Position numbers and translations under genes: made by a program. Source: PALSA-350 sp963794165 (GTDB lineage Bacteria; Acidobacteriota; Terriglobia; Terriglobales; Acidobacteriaceae). Taken from it: a stretch of 64,000 bases of DNA. Positions 28,908 through 38,342 of the stretch are shown piece by piece (positions within the stretch are counted from its first letter, which is position 1; every line of letters begins with the position of its first letter). The stretch lies in the NCBI GenBank assembly GCA_963794165.1, contig CAWCCT010000011.1:1-64000 (forward strand), given 5' to 3'. The notes under the pieces were generated by a model. That model ran no database searches. It had not been told where the DNA came from and saw nothing but the letters and a program-made list of their open reading frames with translations.

Positions 28908-30142
28908 ATAGACCTCGCTGGAGTGCCGAGCCGTTTGTAGAGCCCTCCGAGGGCGCAAAACATAGTCGCCTGCCCCCAATGCAACGTAGGAGTCTTATTG
29001 ACGAGCCATCGTGAATACCTACGATAATAGAAGTAGCCCGACTTATCCTGCATGTTCGCAATCGTCCACCGCGCGACCTTGTACGCCAGCGGTAGGGCTT
29101 CGGGATCACTGTCGGAAAAAAACACCAAGGTGTCGATTGCCTGTGAGGAACACTGGATATCGAGCGGGAGGGTCTTCGAGTCGTAATATCTTGGCGTACC
29201 GTCAGGCAGAAAGAACGTCCTTTTCCAGAAGTTGTATCCCTTCTTCAGATTGCTATCGAAGCGGTGGTCAGCGGTGCTCTCGGCATAATGTTTGAAACAG
29301 TCCAAGACGTAGCCCGTATGGAAGTTGTCAACCCAGTGCGCGTCTGCCTTTTCTGCGTAATACCACGATCCATCCGCACGTTGATGCTGCGCTGTGTACT
29401 GCATGGTCTTTTGTGCCAGCGCGAAATAAGACTCGTTTTTGGTATGTGAATATGTGCGGGCCAGGAAGCAGCCGCTGAGCGTGTTCGCGTTATGAACCCA
29501 GCCGAGACCTCCCGGTGTATAGTCAAGGCAAAGCCCTTCTCCGTCCTGATGAGTTCTAATGTCGCGAATAAGGTGCTCGCATATGCTGTCTGCTACCTCC
29601 AGGTACTCATTCTTGTGGAAGTGATCATACGCGTCCAGAAACGCATGCCCTATTAGCGACGTCCAAACGACGGTCGGCATACCCTTAGGAATAAAGCCAA
29701 CGCGTGACTGGTAATCGAAGTGATTGCCCCAGCAGGCTCCCGAGTAACCGGGCGATCGGTGGTCCACTAGCCACCGGAGGCAATACTCAGACTTCTCAGC
29801 CCACTTCGGATCGCCTGTTGACTGGTGAAGCCGCAGAAAACCTCGCGCCAAAAACCCCATGCCCTTGCTCGAGTGTCCTCTATCAATCCCCAATAGGGGG
29901 CGAAGATTAATGGGGAATCGTCGCACTCCTTGTTGCAGCACGATACGGAGGAACTTGTTCTCGAAGGTGAGCGGACGCACGAATCTCGCGCTGAGCCCAT
30001 CAAACGTGTCGTAGCCACGATAATCGTTCTCTTCAAGCCAATCGCAGAGAACGAAGATGGAATTATAAATCTCAACACTCGCAGCGCTGTCTGCTCTTAG
30101 GGTTTCAAGCCGCTCACCAGCAGATTCCGTGATACTTTCCAT
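28904..30142 (-). CDS. (alpha/alpha)6-toroid protein of EPS locus
   Basis: 412 aa, no signal peptide. Repetitive helical-hairpin character with aromatic motifs: SSKGMGFLARGFLRLHQ, GNHFDYQS, WTSLIGHAFLDAYD, WVHNANTLSGCFLAR, DGSWYYAEKADAHWVDNFHT, GYFYYRRYSRW and TPTLHWGQATMF. This pattern fits the six-hairpin glycosidase/terpenoid-cyclase-like toroid fold (as in GH88/GH105, alginate-lyase-like and epimerase proteins). Exact activity unknown. It overlaps the upstream dehydrogenase gene by 29 bp and the downstream GT4 by 4 bp, so the three act together; a role on a uronic-acid-containing glycan is inference. Confidence 0.65.
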   Translation of the reverse strand: MESITESAGERLETLRADSAASVEIYNSIFVLCDWLEENDYRGYDTFDGLSARFVRPLTFENKFLRIVLQQGVRRFPINLRPLLGIDRGHSSKGMGFLARGFLRLHQSTGDPKWAEKSEYCLRWLVDHRSPGYSGACWGNHFDYQSRVGFIPKGMPTVVWTSLIGHAFLDAYDHFHKNEYLEVADSICEHLIRDIRTHQDGEGLCLDYTPGGLGWVHNANTLSGCFLARTYSHTKNESYFALAQKTMQYTAQHQRADGSWYYAEKADAHWVDNFHTGYVLDCFKHYAESTADHRFDSNLKKGYNFWKRTFFLPDGTPRYYDSKTLPLDIQCSSQAIDTLVFFSDSDPEALPLAYKVARWTIANMQDKSGYFYYRRYSRWLVNKTPTLHWGQATMFCALGGLYKRLGTPARSM

Positions 30143-31427
30143 TTCCGCTCCTTTGATTACTGATGCCTACAAAATCTACTAACCGTTGATCTTCGCGAAG
30201 TTGCATTGGAATATCCGCAAAGTCAGGCTCCTTGTTTCCGATCATCACTGTTTGCGCATGTTCCAGAACTTCTCCGACACTCCGCGCCATGAGCCTTGAT
30301 ATATGTGGGAGACGGTTAAGTATAAAGTCCCTGTTAGCACCGACCAATTTCGCTAGATTCACGTTCTTGTCAAAGATGCGTACATCATGACCCTTGCCGA
30401 TGAGGTGCTCGATGACTTCAATCATAGGGCTCTCTCGAAGATCGTCTGTCCCTTCTTTAAAACTAAAGCCTAGAACACCGATCCGCTTGTGACCCGTTTC
30501 CATGATGAGCCGAACACCTCTGGCAATCTGCATTTCATTGCTGGGCAGGATGGAAGTAATAATTGGAAGTTCCAAGTCGTGCAACTTGGCCGCGTACGCC
30601 AAAGCGCGGAGATCCTTTGGCAAGCAAGAACCGCCAAAGGCAAAGCCGGGCGTGAGATACGCGGGTGAGATGTTGAGCTTCATGTCCTGACAGAAGATCT
30701 TCATAACCGCCGGGGCATCAATAGAAAATGATTTGCAAATGTTTCCGATTTCATTCGCAAAACCGATCTTGAGCGCGTGCCAAGAATTATCAACATACTT
30801 AATCATTTCCGAAATCTCTATCTCGGTTCGTATTAGCGGCGCGTCCAACTCCGCGTAAAGCGAAGCCAGCATATCACCGCTCTCGCAATCTAACTCGCCG
30901 ATCACCGTTTTCGGAGGCGAATTGAAATCACATACCGCCGAACCTTCACGCAGAAACTCAGGATTATTGCAAACGCCGAAGTCACGGCCGGCCATTTTTC
31001 CAGAGTGCTCTTCCAAGAGAGGGATAACGACCTGGCGCATCGTGCCGGGTAAGATGGTGCTGCGGATGACGACGGTATGTCGAGTTGGCTTATTCTTGAG
31101 TGCTTTACCGATAAGCTCACAAACCCGTTTTATGTATGTCAGGTCCAGATTTCCGTTGCCCTGACTCGGGGTGCCAACGCAAACGAATGACAACTCTGTT
31201 TCGTAGATAGCCTCGTCTTGGTCGCCGGTTGCATGGAGCTTCTCTGACCTGACTGCAGTACGAATGATCGCTTCGATCTCGGCCTCGATAATAGGAGACT
31301 GGCCCGCGTTTATCAGGTCGACCTTTGTGCGGACAGGGTCTACGCCGATAATCTTGTGCCCCCTCTGCGCAAGACACCCAGCGGACACCGTCCCCACGTA
31401 GCCCATACCGAAGATGCTGATTCTCAC
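30114..31427 (-). CDS. UDP-glucose/GDP-mannose dehydrogenase family protein
   Basis: 437 aa, full length. N-terminal NAD-binding GMGYVGTVSAGCLAQRGH (7-24) and a V-D acidic end at 29-30; central FVCVGTPSQGNGNLDL; catalytic Cys268 in FAFGGSCLPKDLRALAY; C-terminal IGVLGFSFKEGTDDLRESP. The GSCLPKD context is closer to GDP-mannose 6-dehydrogenase (AlgD) than to typical UDP-glucose dehydrogenases (GGxCxPKD), but the substrate cannot be fixed by eye. It makes a nucleotide-uronic acid in two NAD-dependent oxidations, feeding EPS synthesis. Confidence 0.85.
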   Translation of the reverse strand: MRISIFGMGYVGTVSAGCLAQRGHKIIGVDPVRTKVDLINAGQSPIIEAEIEAIIRTAVRSEKLHATGDQDEAIYETELSFVCVGTPSQGNGNLDLTYIKRVCELIGKALKNKPTRHTVVIRSTILPGTMRQVVIPLLEEHSGKMAGRDFGVCNNPEFLREGSAVCDFNSPPKTVIGELDCESGDMLASLYAELDAPLIRTEIEISEMIKYVDNSWHALKIGFANEIGNICKSFSIDAPAVMKIFCQDMKLNISPAYLTPGFAFGGSCLPKDLRALAYAAKLHDLELPIITSILPSNEMQIARGVRLIMETGHKRIGVLGFSFKEGTDDLRESPMIEVIEHLIGKGHDVRIFDKNVNLAKLVGANRDFILNRLPHISRLMARSVGEVLEHAQTVMIGNKEPDFADIPMQLREDQRLVDFVGISNQRSGNGKYHGICW

Positions 31428-31658
31428 AGTGTTCCCCTTTCCGCAGCAGCCTGGGCGTCCATCATCGGCGATTGACGATCACGCATTGCAGGCTTTAGTC
31501 GTGAGACCATGAAATCCTCTCTTGGCATCGCCGATCCGAGAGAATTTGGTCAGAGAAGTGTTCCAACCCAAACCCCTGTAGGGCCAGGCTTCATAATATG
31601 GATCGAGGTACTTGTCCAGTCGAGATGCACACCGGGTGTTTCAAGAGCATCGAGCTAT

Positions 31659-32300
31659 TCAGCTTCGCCCTCGCGGCCGAAAGACGAGTACATTTGGCAG
31701 ACCCCGCAAATCGAATTGCCGCAATTCCACAATGTTGAACTTGCGCTTGATTAAATCCAGCTTTGCGGTTACGCGAGTCTTGACCACGTTTGGCCGATGA
31801 TCTCCGGCGTAGAGGCGGACAATGAACACGCCAGTGCTTTTGAGATTTTTCGAGAATTTATTTAGGGTCGGCAGGACTTGTCCATACGGGACGTGGTACA
31901 GGGACTCGCGAAATAAAATTATGTCGAATTCTTGGGTAGGATGGTAACCCAAGAAGTCAGAGTTGACGAAACTGTTCTTGCCGGCTCGACCGTTCTCCCG
32001 GGTACGCATCACAGCTTTTGCCAGCGCAGCTTCGGAGATATCAACGCCGATATAACTTTGATAGACGCTTGCGGCAAGCTCATTCGCGGTATTGCCCGGG
32101 CCACAGCCAAGATCCAGGATATTCCCGTTGCGCGCGTACTTTTCGAGGTACGAATACACACAGTCGCCGACCGTGTTGTCGATGAAATCCCATTTGGTTC
32201 CGGAGAATTCCTTATCCCAAAGTCGCTTTTTGATGCCCGAGGGGCCGTAGCTCATAATAAATCCTCGGGCAAAGGTCAACGTTCGGTCCACGATGTACAT
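31659..32300 (-). CDS. Class I SAM-dependent methyltransferase
   Basis: 213 aa. Motif I GNILDLGCGPGNTANELA (about 58-75), acidic residue in YIGVDISEAALAKA, and motif IV-like FDIILFRESLYHVPYG. Probably O- or N-methylates a sugar precursor or glycan of the locus. A second in-frame ATG lies at residue 16 (MSYGPSG) and could be the true start (32255), since the first 15 residues look non-conserved. Confidence 0.8.
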   Translation of the reverse strand: MYIVDRTLTFARGFIMSYGPSGIKKRLWDKEFSGTKWDFIDNTVGDCVYSYLEKYARNGNILDLGCGPGNTANELAASVYQSYIGVDISEAALAKAVMRTRENGRAGKNSFVNSDFLGYHPTQEFDIILFRESLYHVPYGQVLPTLNKFSKNLKSTGVFIVRLYAGDHRPNVVKTRVTAKLDLIKRKFNIVELRQFDLRGLPNVLVFRPRGRS

Positions 32301-32437
32301 TTCGTGATCTCCTATTAGAGTTTCCCAGCTCGCGGCCTATTGCTTGTGTTTTCTGTCCCAGGCGATTTCCGGCTGGCCAACCAAGACTCTCAAGTCTTTG
32401 GTGTATATGGAGCGATGCTAGCTGACGCTCCATTCGA

Positions 32438-33208
32438 TCAGCCGGCGCATATGCGGTCGCCACCAAATAGTCGCGCCAGCGAGAGACGAGATGTAGAGGA
32501 TAGTGGTCGCGGAGGAGCTGACCCCGGGGAGATTCCAGAAACGGTGCTCAACGGCTGCTCGCTTGGACAGTGCGTGGAGACCATAGGCTGGTATTCGTCA
32601 GGGGCATCGAAATTCATCATCGCGTTTCCTCCATCCGTAACCACCTTGTTCACAGGCTCGATCCGATCTTCGTAGCCGTTGTTGGCACTGTTCTTGAGGA
32701 GTAGTGCCCAATTCCGCGGCAAGGGCTCGCAAAGGATCACCGTGCGCGCATTGAGGCGCTTCACCGCGTACAAGGATAAGTCGCAGACATCTATAACGGG
32801 TTGTGGGGGAGAGTCAAATCGCGGACGTAACAATCTTCCAGAAAGATTTCAGCGATGGTCATCGCATCGCGTCGTGCGGAGATCGACCCGTTTGGTTACC
32901 CGTCTGCGCGCAGGGCGCAGGACATCACCGGCCTTCTTTCCTTAGTACTCCAGCGTTATCTAGTGCTCCTTCGTTCTAGGGCGTGTTAACAATAGCTGGG
33001 TCGTCCACAACATATCCTTCTGGCCCAACCGGAGTAGCCCGAATTGGCCCGGTTGCACTTCGTTACCGTTGGCCACGGGGTTGCGTAAGCCCGCTTGGTA
33101 CATCGAGAAAAGATTACCCACTACCGTGTAGAAACTTAAATACCATCTAACCGCGGTAACCTTGAAAAGCATCTTCCAGAGATTTATTGTGGAACAAATA
33201 GTTTGCAT
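32438..33208 (-). pseudogene. Frameshifted FkbM methyltransferase remnant
   Basis: Three minus-strand frames give consecutive pieces of an FkbM-type protein: FKVTAVRWYLSFYTVVGN and MYQAGLRNPVANG (about 33160-33050), then MTIAEIFLEDCYVRDL (about 32865-32815), then VIDVC...LYAVKRLNA and ILCEPLPRNWALLLKNSANN (about 32795-32680) with EDRIEPVNKVVTDGGNAMMN. The terminal 'DxEGAE' block is missing or out of frame. At least two frameshifts. Total span of about 257 codons matches an intact FkbM domain. Confidence 0.65.
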
Positions 33209-33418
33209 CCTCCGACTTTTAAATGAGCGCCTTGTCGCCACTATCGCGAGACACGAATTGTGAATCCTTAGGACATGTGCCTCTTTCGTCGTATTCCGTC
33301 TCAACGGATTTTCTGCTGTGATCATGTGTGATACCGCCGTTGCGGAGACGTCATTAAACTCCGTCGAGGTGTACCATCACAACATCTCTGAATTCCAGAT
33401 GAAGGATTTGTGTGCATC

Positions 33419-35383
33419 ATGAAGTGCTTATGTTTTCCTTCATTTTCCTTTTGGATGCTCTTGCTGTTGGCACCGGTGCTGGCCCGCGCTCAGGGTACCT
33501 ATACGGCAGCATCCTGCTCCTACGCCGACGTGAACGCCTGCGTGAATAGCGGTTCGGCGAGTACTTGCTCACCGGGTGGGAAGCACACGGTGGTTAATGG
33601 CGATGTGGTGGTGATCCCAGCGGGCACCTGTACCTGGGCCTCGACCTTGACCGGCCCCTCTGGAGTAGGTTTTACGCTCATCGGCACTGGAACTCCTAAT
33701 TCAGGATCAGGCACAACGGGCGCAGCCACGCCGCAAACTTTCATCATCGACAACGCCGGTTCCGGCTCGAATGACTACATGATGCAGTTCTCACCCTCTT
33801 ACGGCGCTCCAACGATGCGCGTGTCGATGATGTCGATTGATCCTGTGGGTGCTTCAACTTCTCTGGCCGATCCGATCTTCTTCCTTGGCTCCTGTACCTC
33901 AAGCGGATGCCCGAACGTGCGCGTTGACAACATTAGCTTCGGTTACAACACGCAATGGTCGGAAAGCGGCAACAGTTCAAATGCCGAAGCGGGAGTGCTT
34001 GCAGAGATGGTCTTCGGGGTACTTGATCACAATACGCTCTGTACTTCTGCGCAGCCTTGTCCCGGAAGTACGGGGTGGGAATTGTTCAATGCGGAGCAAG
34101 GAGTATATCTAGGCACGGGTCAGTACGGCGATAACTCCTGGGCACAGCCGGATTCTCTTGGAACCGCCAACAATATCTTTGCAGAAAATAACCAAATTTA
34201 TTCCAATGGCTACCTATCAATGAATGATTGCGAGCAGGACGACGCGTTTGAAAATCGCGGTGGTTGCCGATTCGTGATTCGCTACAACACTTTTACTGTG
34301 ACGGGAAATGGGGGTTTCGGACTCGCCCAGAATCACGGCACCGATTCAGGTGGGCGTGCGCGCGGAGGAAGAAACGCGGAGGTCTACGGCAACACCTATA
34401 ACTGTGGTGTTTCCTCGGGAGGATGTTCGGGACTCGAAGGAGGATTGCGCAGTGGCACTGCATTGTATTTCAATAACACCTTTACATTCTCGGCGGGAGC
34501 AGCAGGTAGTTCCAGCGCATTGGGGCTCTCTCTATATCGCGCCGAAGCCTCCTGGGGTTCTCCATTTTCTTATTGCGGCGGCGGAAGCAATGCGCAATCG
34601 GTGACCACTTACGACCAGGTTGATGGCACAACCTACTTTTCCGGTGCGATGAGCACAAGCGGCAGCGGCGTGCTGACCATGACAGATTCCTCACAGAGTT
34701 TCGGAAATCTCGTACCCAGCGGTGCTCCCTACTCGGTCTTCGACGTGACGCAGAATTTCTATTCGGAAGTTTCTTCCAACACTTCAAATACGATCACGAT
34801 CCATGGAAACATCGGCGGCGGTTCGGCAGCCTGGACTGGATTCAATAATGGAGATAGCTATCAAGTCTTGCGGGCCACCGTTTGTGCCGATCAGCCAGCG
34901 CGTGGGAAAGGCATATACATCTCGGGCACAACTCCATCACCAACAGGCTGGGTCGAAGAAGCTCTGGACCCCATTTATCGCTGGGCCGAGACTTTTCCCG
35001 GAGGGACTCCTAGCCAGTCCAAGATCTTTAGTTCAGTGAGCGGTCGTCTCATCGCTTATCGCGATTGGTACGATCAGGCTTCCGGCATTCAGACCACTTC
35101 ATCTAGTCCGTTCTCTTGCAATGGCTCGACCGGCGGAGTTGGCTGGGGGACACTTTCGAACCGACCGTCATCCTGCTCGGGTGCGTGTTCGGCAAACTCT
35201 CCCGGCTGCGGTTATTTCGCCACGGACCAAGGAAGCCAAGGTACACTTTATGCCTGGGAATCAGGCGCATGGATCTCGTACTATCAAGCATATACTTATC
35301 CGCACCCGCTGGACGGGGGCACCCCAGAGACCGGCGCCCCGAGTCCACCAACGGGCCTGACCGTGACAGTTGTAACGAATTAA
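33419..35383 (+). CDS. Secreted beta-helix-like protein (654 aa)
   Basis: Start taken at ATG 33419; a GTG three codons upstream is open but sits almost on the gaagga ribosome site (33401-33406). Signal peptide of about 25 residues ending VLARAQ. The mature protein begins TYTAASCSYADVNACVNSG and has N/G/S-rich repeats with turns such as NNIFAENNQIYSNGYL and AEVYGNTYNC typical of right-handed parallel beta-helices, plus about 18 cysteines, many probably paired. No sorting signal at the C-terminus (ends PPTGLTVTVVTN). It is encoded against the direction of the EPS locus and could be an EPS-modifying lyase/epimerase or a matrix protein. Confidence 0.75.
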   Translation: MKCLCFPSFSFWMLLLLAPVLARAQGTYTAASCSYADVNACVNSGSASTCSPGGKHTVVNGDVVVIPAGTCTWASTLTGPSGVGFTLIGTGTPNSGSGTTGAATPQTFIIDNAGSGSNDYMMQFSPSYGAPTMRVSMMSIDPVGASTSLADPIFFLGSCTSSGCPNVRVDNISFGYNTQWSESGNSSNAEAGVLAEMVFGVLDHNTLCTSAQPCPGSTGWELFNAEQGVYLGTGQYGDNSWAQPDSLGTANNIFAENNQIYSNGYLSMNDCEQDDAFENRGGCRFVIRYNTFTVTGNGGFGLAQNHGTDSGGRARGGRNAEVYGNTYNCGVSSGGCSGLEGGLRSGTALYFNNTFTFSAGAAGSSSALGLSLYRAEASWGSPFSYCGGGSNAQSVTTYDQVDGTTYFSGAMSTSGSGVLTMTDSSQSFGNLVPSGAPYSVFDVTQNFYSEVSSNTSNTITIHGNIGGGSAAWTGFNNGDSYQVLRATVCADQPARGKGIYISGTTPSPTGWVEEALDPIYRWAETFPGGTPSQSKIFSSVSGRLIAYRDWYDQASGIQTTSSSPFSCNGSTGGVGWGTLSNRPSSCSGACSANSPGCGYFATDQGSQGTLYAWESGAWISYYQAYTYPHPLDGGTPETGAPSPPTGLTVTVVTN

Positions 35384-35425
35384 GCTCACCTGGTGTGACT
35401 CAGCGACCGAGCTATTTGTCGTTCG

Positions 35426-35456
35426 GCGGTCGCCATCATAAGAAGATGGCGGCCGC
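35426..35456. terminator. Hairpin between convergent genes
   Basis: gcggtcgccatc (35426-35437) and gatggcggccgc (35445-35456) form a 12-bp stem with one G-T type mismatch around a 7-base loop, between the convergent ends of the beta-helix gene (35383) and the GT4 gene (35465). There is no T-run on either side, so termination is inferred from position only. Confidence 0.4.
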
Positions 35457-35464
35457 TGGTGCCT

Positions 35465-36730
35465 TCATGATGTACGTCTTCGCAACATTTCAGAATATGC
35501 CTTCCGGGTCAACTTGGCAGCCGCTTGCCACGAGTAATTTGCATGGGCATAGCTTTTCAGTTCTTGCCGGCGGGCGTTCAAATTCCTGAAGAGATCGCTT
35601 GCAAAATAGGCCTCAATGGCTCTCGCCATATCCGCAGGATCCCCTGGCTTGCATAAATATCCCGTACTGCCTTCGACGATATCCTCTCGAAACGACCCTA
35701 CATCAGTCGCGACCAGCGGCAAGCCAAAAGTATAAGCCAAAAGGAGCACTCCGCTTTGGAATATTTCCTTGTACGGAAGAACCAGAACGTCCGCTCCCTT
35801 AAGATACACCTCCATTTTATCGTCGGGAATGAACTCCAGTCTCAGGATAACGCGCCCCTGAGTAAATTGCCGCTTGACCGTTTGTTGGATCTCGTGAACA
35901 TACACTTCGTTGTTCGGCTCGCCGGCGATGATTAACCGGTACTCCCGTGACTCGTTGTCCAGGAGTAGTTCGAATGCTGCAAGTAAAAGCTCGATCCCTT
36001 TGTAGGGTCTGATCTTGCCGAAAAACAGAATCGCCCTCTCGCCATCTCTGAGACCCAGGTTCTGTTTTGCCTCTGATGGCGTAAGTCCCGTATCGGGCAA
36101 CGCATTGTTGATCGGATAGCGGATCACAGTCACCGACTTTTCGTCCACGCCAAATTCTCTACAAAGCTCGCTTTTCATCTTTTGAGTATGGACGAAAATA
36201 TGGTCACAGAGCCTGTACTGGAATCTAAGTGTGGCACGATTGAGCCAGGAATCCTTGGAGTCTCGCCTCGCTGCGTTCACATTATGCGCAGTGAGCGCAA
36301 TCTTCTTTCCCAGCATCTTGTAATACGACATGAGGATCGTGCGATCCAGAATTTCCAGCTTATTATTCCACAGAATGTGTAGAATTTTGGGGTTCGGTCG
36401 AGCGCAGAACCGGATAACTCTCGCGTAGTAGAAAAGCAACTCTCGCAGCTTCTCCCCGGCATTGCCTCTCAGCTTGTGTCGAAAGTTTAGAAAACGCAGC
36501 CTCGGAGTAGTGTGTAACTCGGGACTGTCAATTTCATCGCCGCCGACGAAATCCACAAGCACGCCTTCCGAGATGAGGGCCATCGCCAACCCGAATGCAT
36601 AGTGGCGGTCCCGGCAGGCCGTCATCAATCCAATCTCGATTCCCTCCTGCACTTTGGAAATCGGTTGGCTGTCGACGATCATCTCCTTTGCAGCGGGCTC
36701 TTCGGCAACGCTAATCGTCTGCATCATCAA
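35465..36730 (-). CDS. GT4 glycosyltransferase
   Basis: 421 aa. GT-B enzyme: IEIGLMTACRDRHYAFGLAM near the N-terminus, IALTAHNVNAARRDSKDSW (acceptor-side loop), DHIFVHTQKMKSELCREFGV, ILFFGKIRPYKGIELLLAAF, and donor-binding VLVLPYKEIFQSGVLLLAYT with FGLPLVATDVGSFREDIVEG. The first approx. 30 residues are non-conserved, so the start may be internal. Adds a sugar to the lipid-linked EPS repeat. Intact, unlike the neighbouring GT4. Confidence 0.9.
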   Translation of the reverse strand: MMMQTISVAEEPAAKEMIVDSQPISKVQEGIEIGLMTACRDRHYAFGLAMALISEGVLVDFVGGDEIDSPELHTTPRLRFLNFRHKLRGNAGEKLRELLFYYARVIRFCARPNPKILHILWNNKLEILDRTILMSYYKMLGKKIALTAHNVNAARRDSKDSWLNRATLRFQYRLCDHIFVHTQKMKSELCREFGVDEKSVTVIRYPINNALPDTGLTPSEAKQNLGLRDGERAILFFGKIRPYKGIELLLAAFELLLDNESREYRLIIAGEPNNEVYVHEIQQTVKRQFTQGRVILRLEFIPDDKMEVYLKGADVLVLPYKEIFQSGVLLLAYTFGLPLVATDVGSFREDIVEGSTGYLCKPGDPADMARAIEAYFASDLFRNLNARRQELKSYAHANYSWQAAAKLTRKAYSEMLRRRTS

Positions 36731-36754
36731 TTCTTCTTTGGGAAATCGGCCGCC

Positions 36755-38108
36755 CTAAACTGACGGCGGCGATGCGCAGCGCCAGCCATTTCTAGCTGAG
36801 GGAGCACCAGCAACGAATGCTTTAGGCGGCAGAAGGTGTGGCTTCGGACCCCGCCCCAGCACCCAACAGAGCACTTCACTTGTGTCCTGCGCCTTCGCCT
36901 CCCAGGTTAAGTACTCCAGTGCGTAGGACATGCCTTGCTTTCGTAACCGGTCAAGAAGGTTCCGATCGTGTACAAGTTCGCCGAGAACCCTTTCCATCTG
37001 CGACACCACATCCTTTTCATTAGTAAGAGACACCTTAAACCCGACGTCTGGACGAACAGTGTCTCCGGGTCCGCCAAAGTCCGCGACAAGAGGTACAGCA
37101 CCGGCTGCCAGAGCCTCGAAGACCACACCTCCACCGAATTCGCGGACGGATGGAAACACCAGAACGTCGGCCGACCGCAACTGCCGCATGGCTTCAAGAT
37201 GAGTCAGCTTTCCCCGGAATGAAACAGCTTCCTCAATTCCAAGAGATTTCGTGAGTTGCTCAAGACGGCTCTGCTCCGGGCCACCAGCCAGCGACTGTAA
37301 AGCGCGCCAAGCCGTTTCGCAAAAAGGGAGCCGCGGCGCGCAGTGCGAGATCACAAGCCTTATAGGGCACTAGCATACCGAGGAAAATCAACTCAAGTTT
37401 GCTGTCGCCCTCAGAACGGCGCACGGCGCCAGAACAAAGGGAACGGCTGATCCCGTTTTCTGGGATAAAGAAAAGTTTGTCGCGATAGCCGGCAAATTGG
37501 GCATAGGTCTGCGATGAAGCCGCAATGATCGCGGCCGCCCTGCGATAGGTGGATCGACCAAAAGGCATAAACCGGCACAGTTCTCTCAGACTATCGATCC
37601 ATGCTTTTTGGTTATTAGCCTGGCTGAAGCCTTCGGGCCAGGGTAAACCCCCATTGATCGGTCCGATCACGAAAGGTATAGAATAGCGCCGCAGAAAAGA
37701 CGGAAAGGCACTGGGTATGATCGAGATTCACTGGCGACAGGCGCAACACGATGTCGAATTCCCCTGCCACAATCCGAGTCCGCATGCGCCGCCAAGCACA
37801 CCATTCAAAAGCAATGGAAAAAGGATAGAGAAAGCCGGTCATAGCGCGGTTGTGGAAGTTATATTTGAAAATCCAACGTAAACTCCACGCCAAGATGCGA
37901 TCAAGCCACGGGATGGAGATCGTCTCAATGGCGCGAAAAGGCGTCTGCGCCTGCGCGCGGCGCAGAGCCCCCCGTGCAAAGTCCGCCCCACCAGCGTCAC
38001 CGTATGGTCCCGGGCGAGGGCTTCAGCGTGACGATAGCAAACCAGATTGACGCTGATGGACTCTGGACTCGCATCGGGCGCTAACACCAAGATTCGCAAT
38101 CGATTCAC
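36755..38108 (-). pseudogene. GT4 glycosyltransferase broken by three frameshifts
   Basis: Four successive frames reconstruct one GT4: RILVLAPDASPESISVNLVC with YRHAEALARDHTV (38108 to about 38000); AWSLRWIFKYNFHNRAMTGF and AGEFDIVLRLSPVN (about 37893-37690); VIGPINGGLPWPEGF and LELIFLGMLVPYKACDLALR (about 37680-37290); then LTKSLGIEEAVSFRGKLTH and ADVLVFPSVREFGGGVVFEA (about 37260-36755). Frameshifts near 38000, 37690 and 37280. The motif IGPINGG is typical of this GT4 subgroup. As written no functional protein can be made. Confidence 0.8.
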
Positions 38109-38342
38109 GCGTTCTCCCCTTGTGAAAAACTCTTATTGAAGCTCGGATTCGAGAACGGACTAGCTGCAGTCGCTTTCCGACAAAACTTCGATGCTTTCGT
38201 TAATACAAGAATTAAGTACTGCACCAAACTCCTCGGATCCAAACCATTCTTTGAGTACAAGACCAGAGCAGCAATCAGGTATCTAACTTAAGCGACCATA
38301 AGACGGCGAATAAGCGAAAATTTTCGCAGATGCCGCAGAGGG

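Noticed and set aside
27681..28979. Upstream ATG/GTG-extended start of the GT4 gene
   Set aside because: The extra 24 residues are not family-like; GTG at 28907 has a ribosome site and a GTGA overlap.
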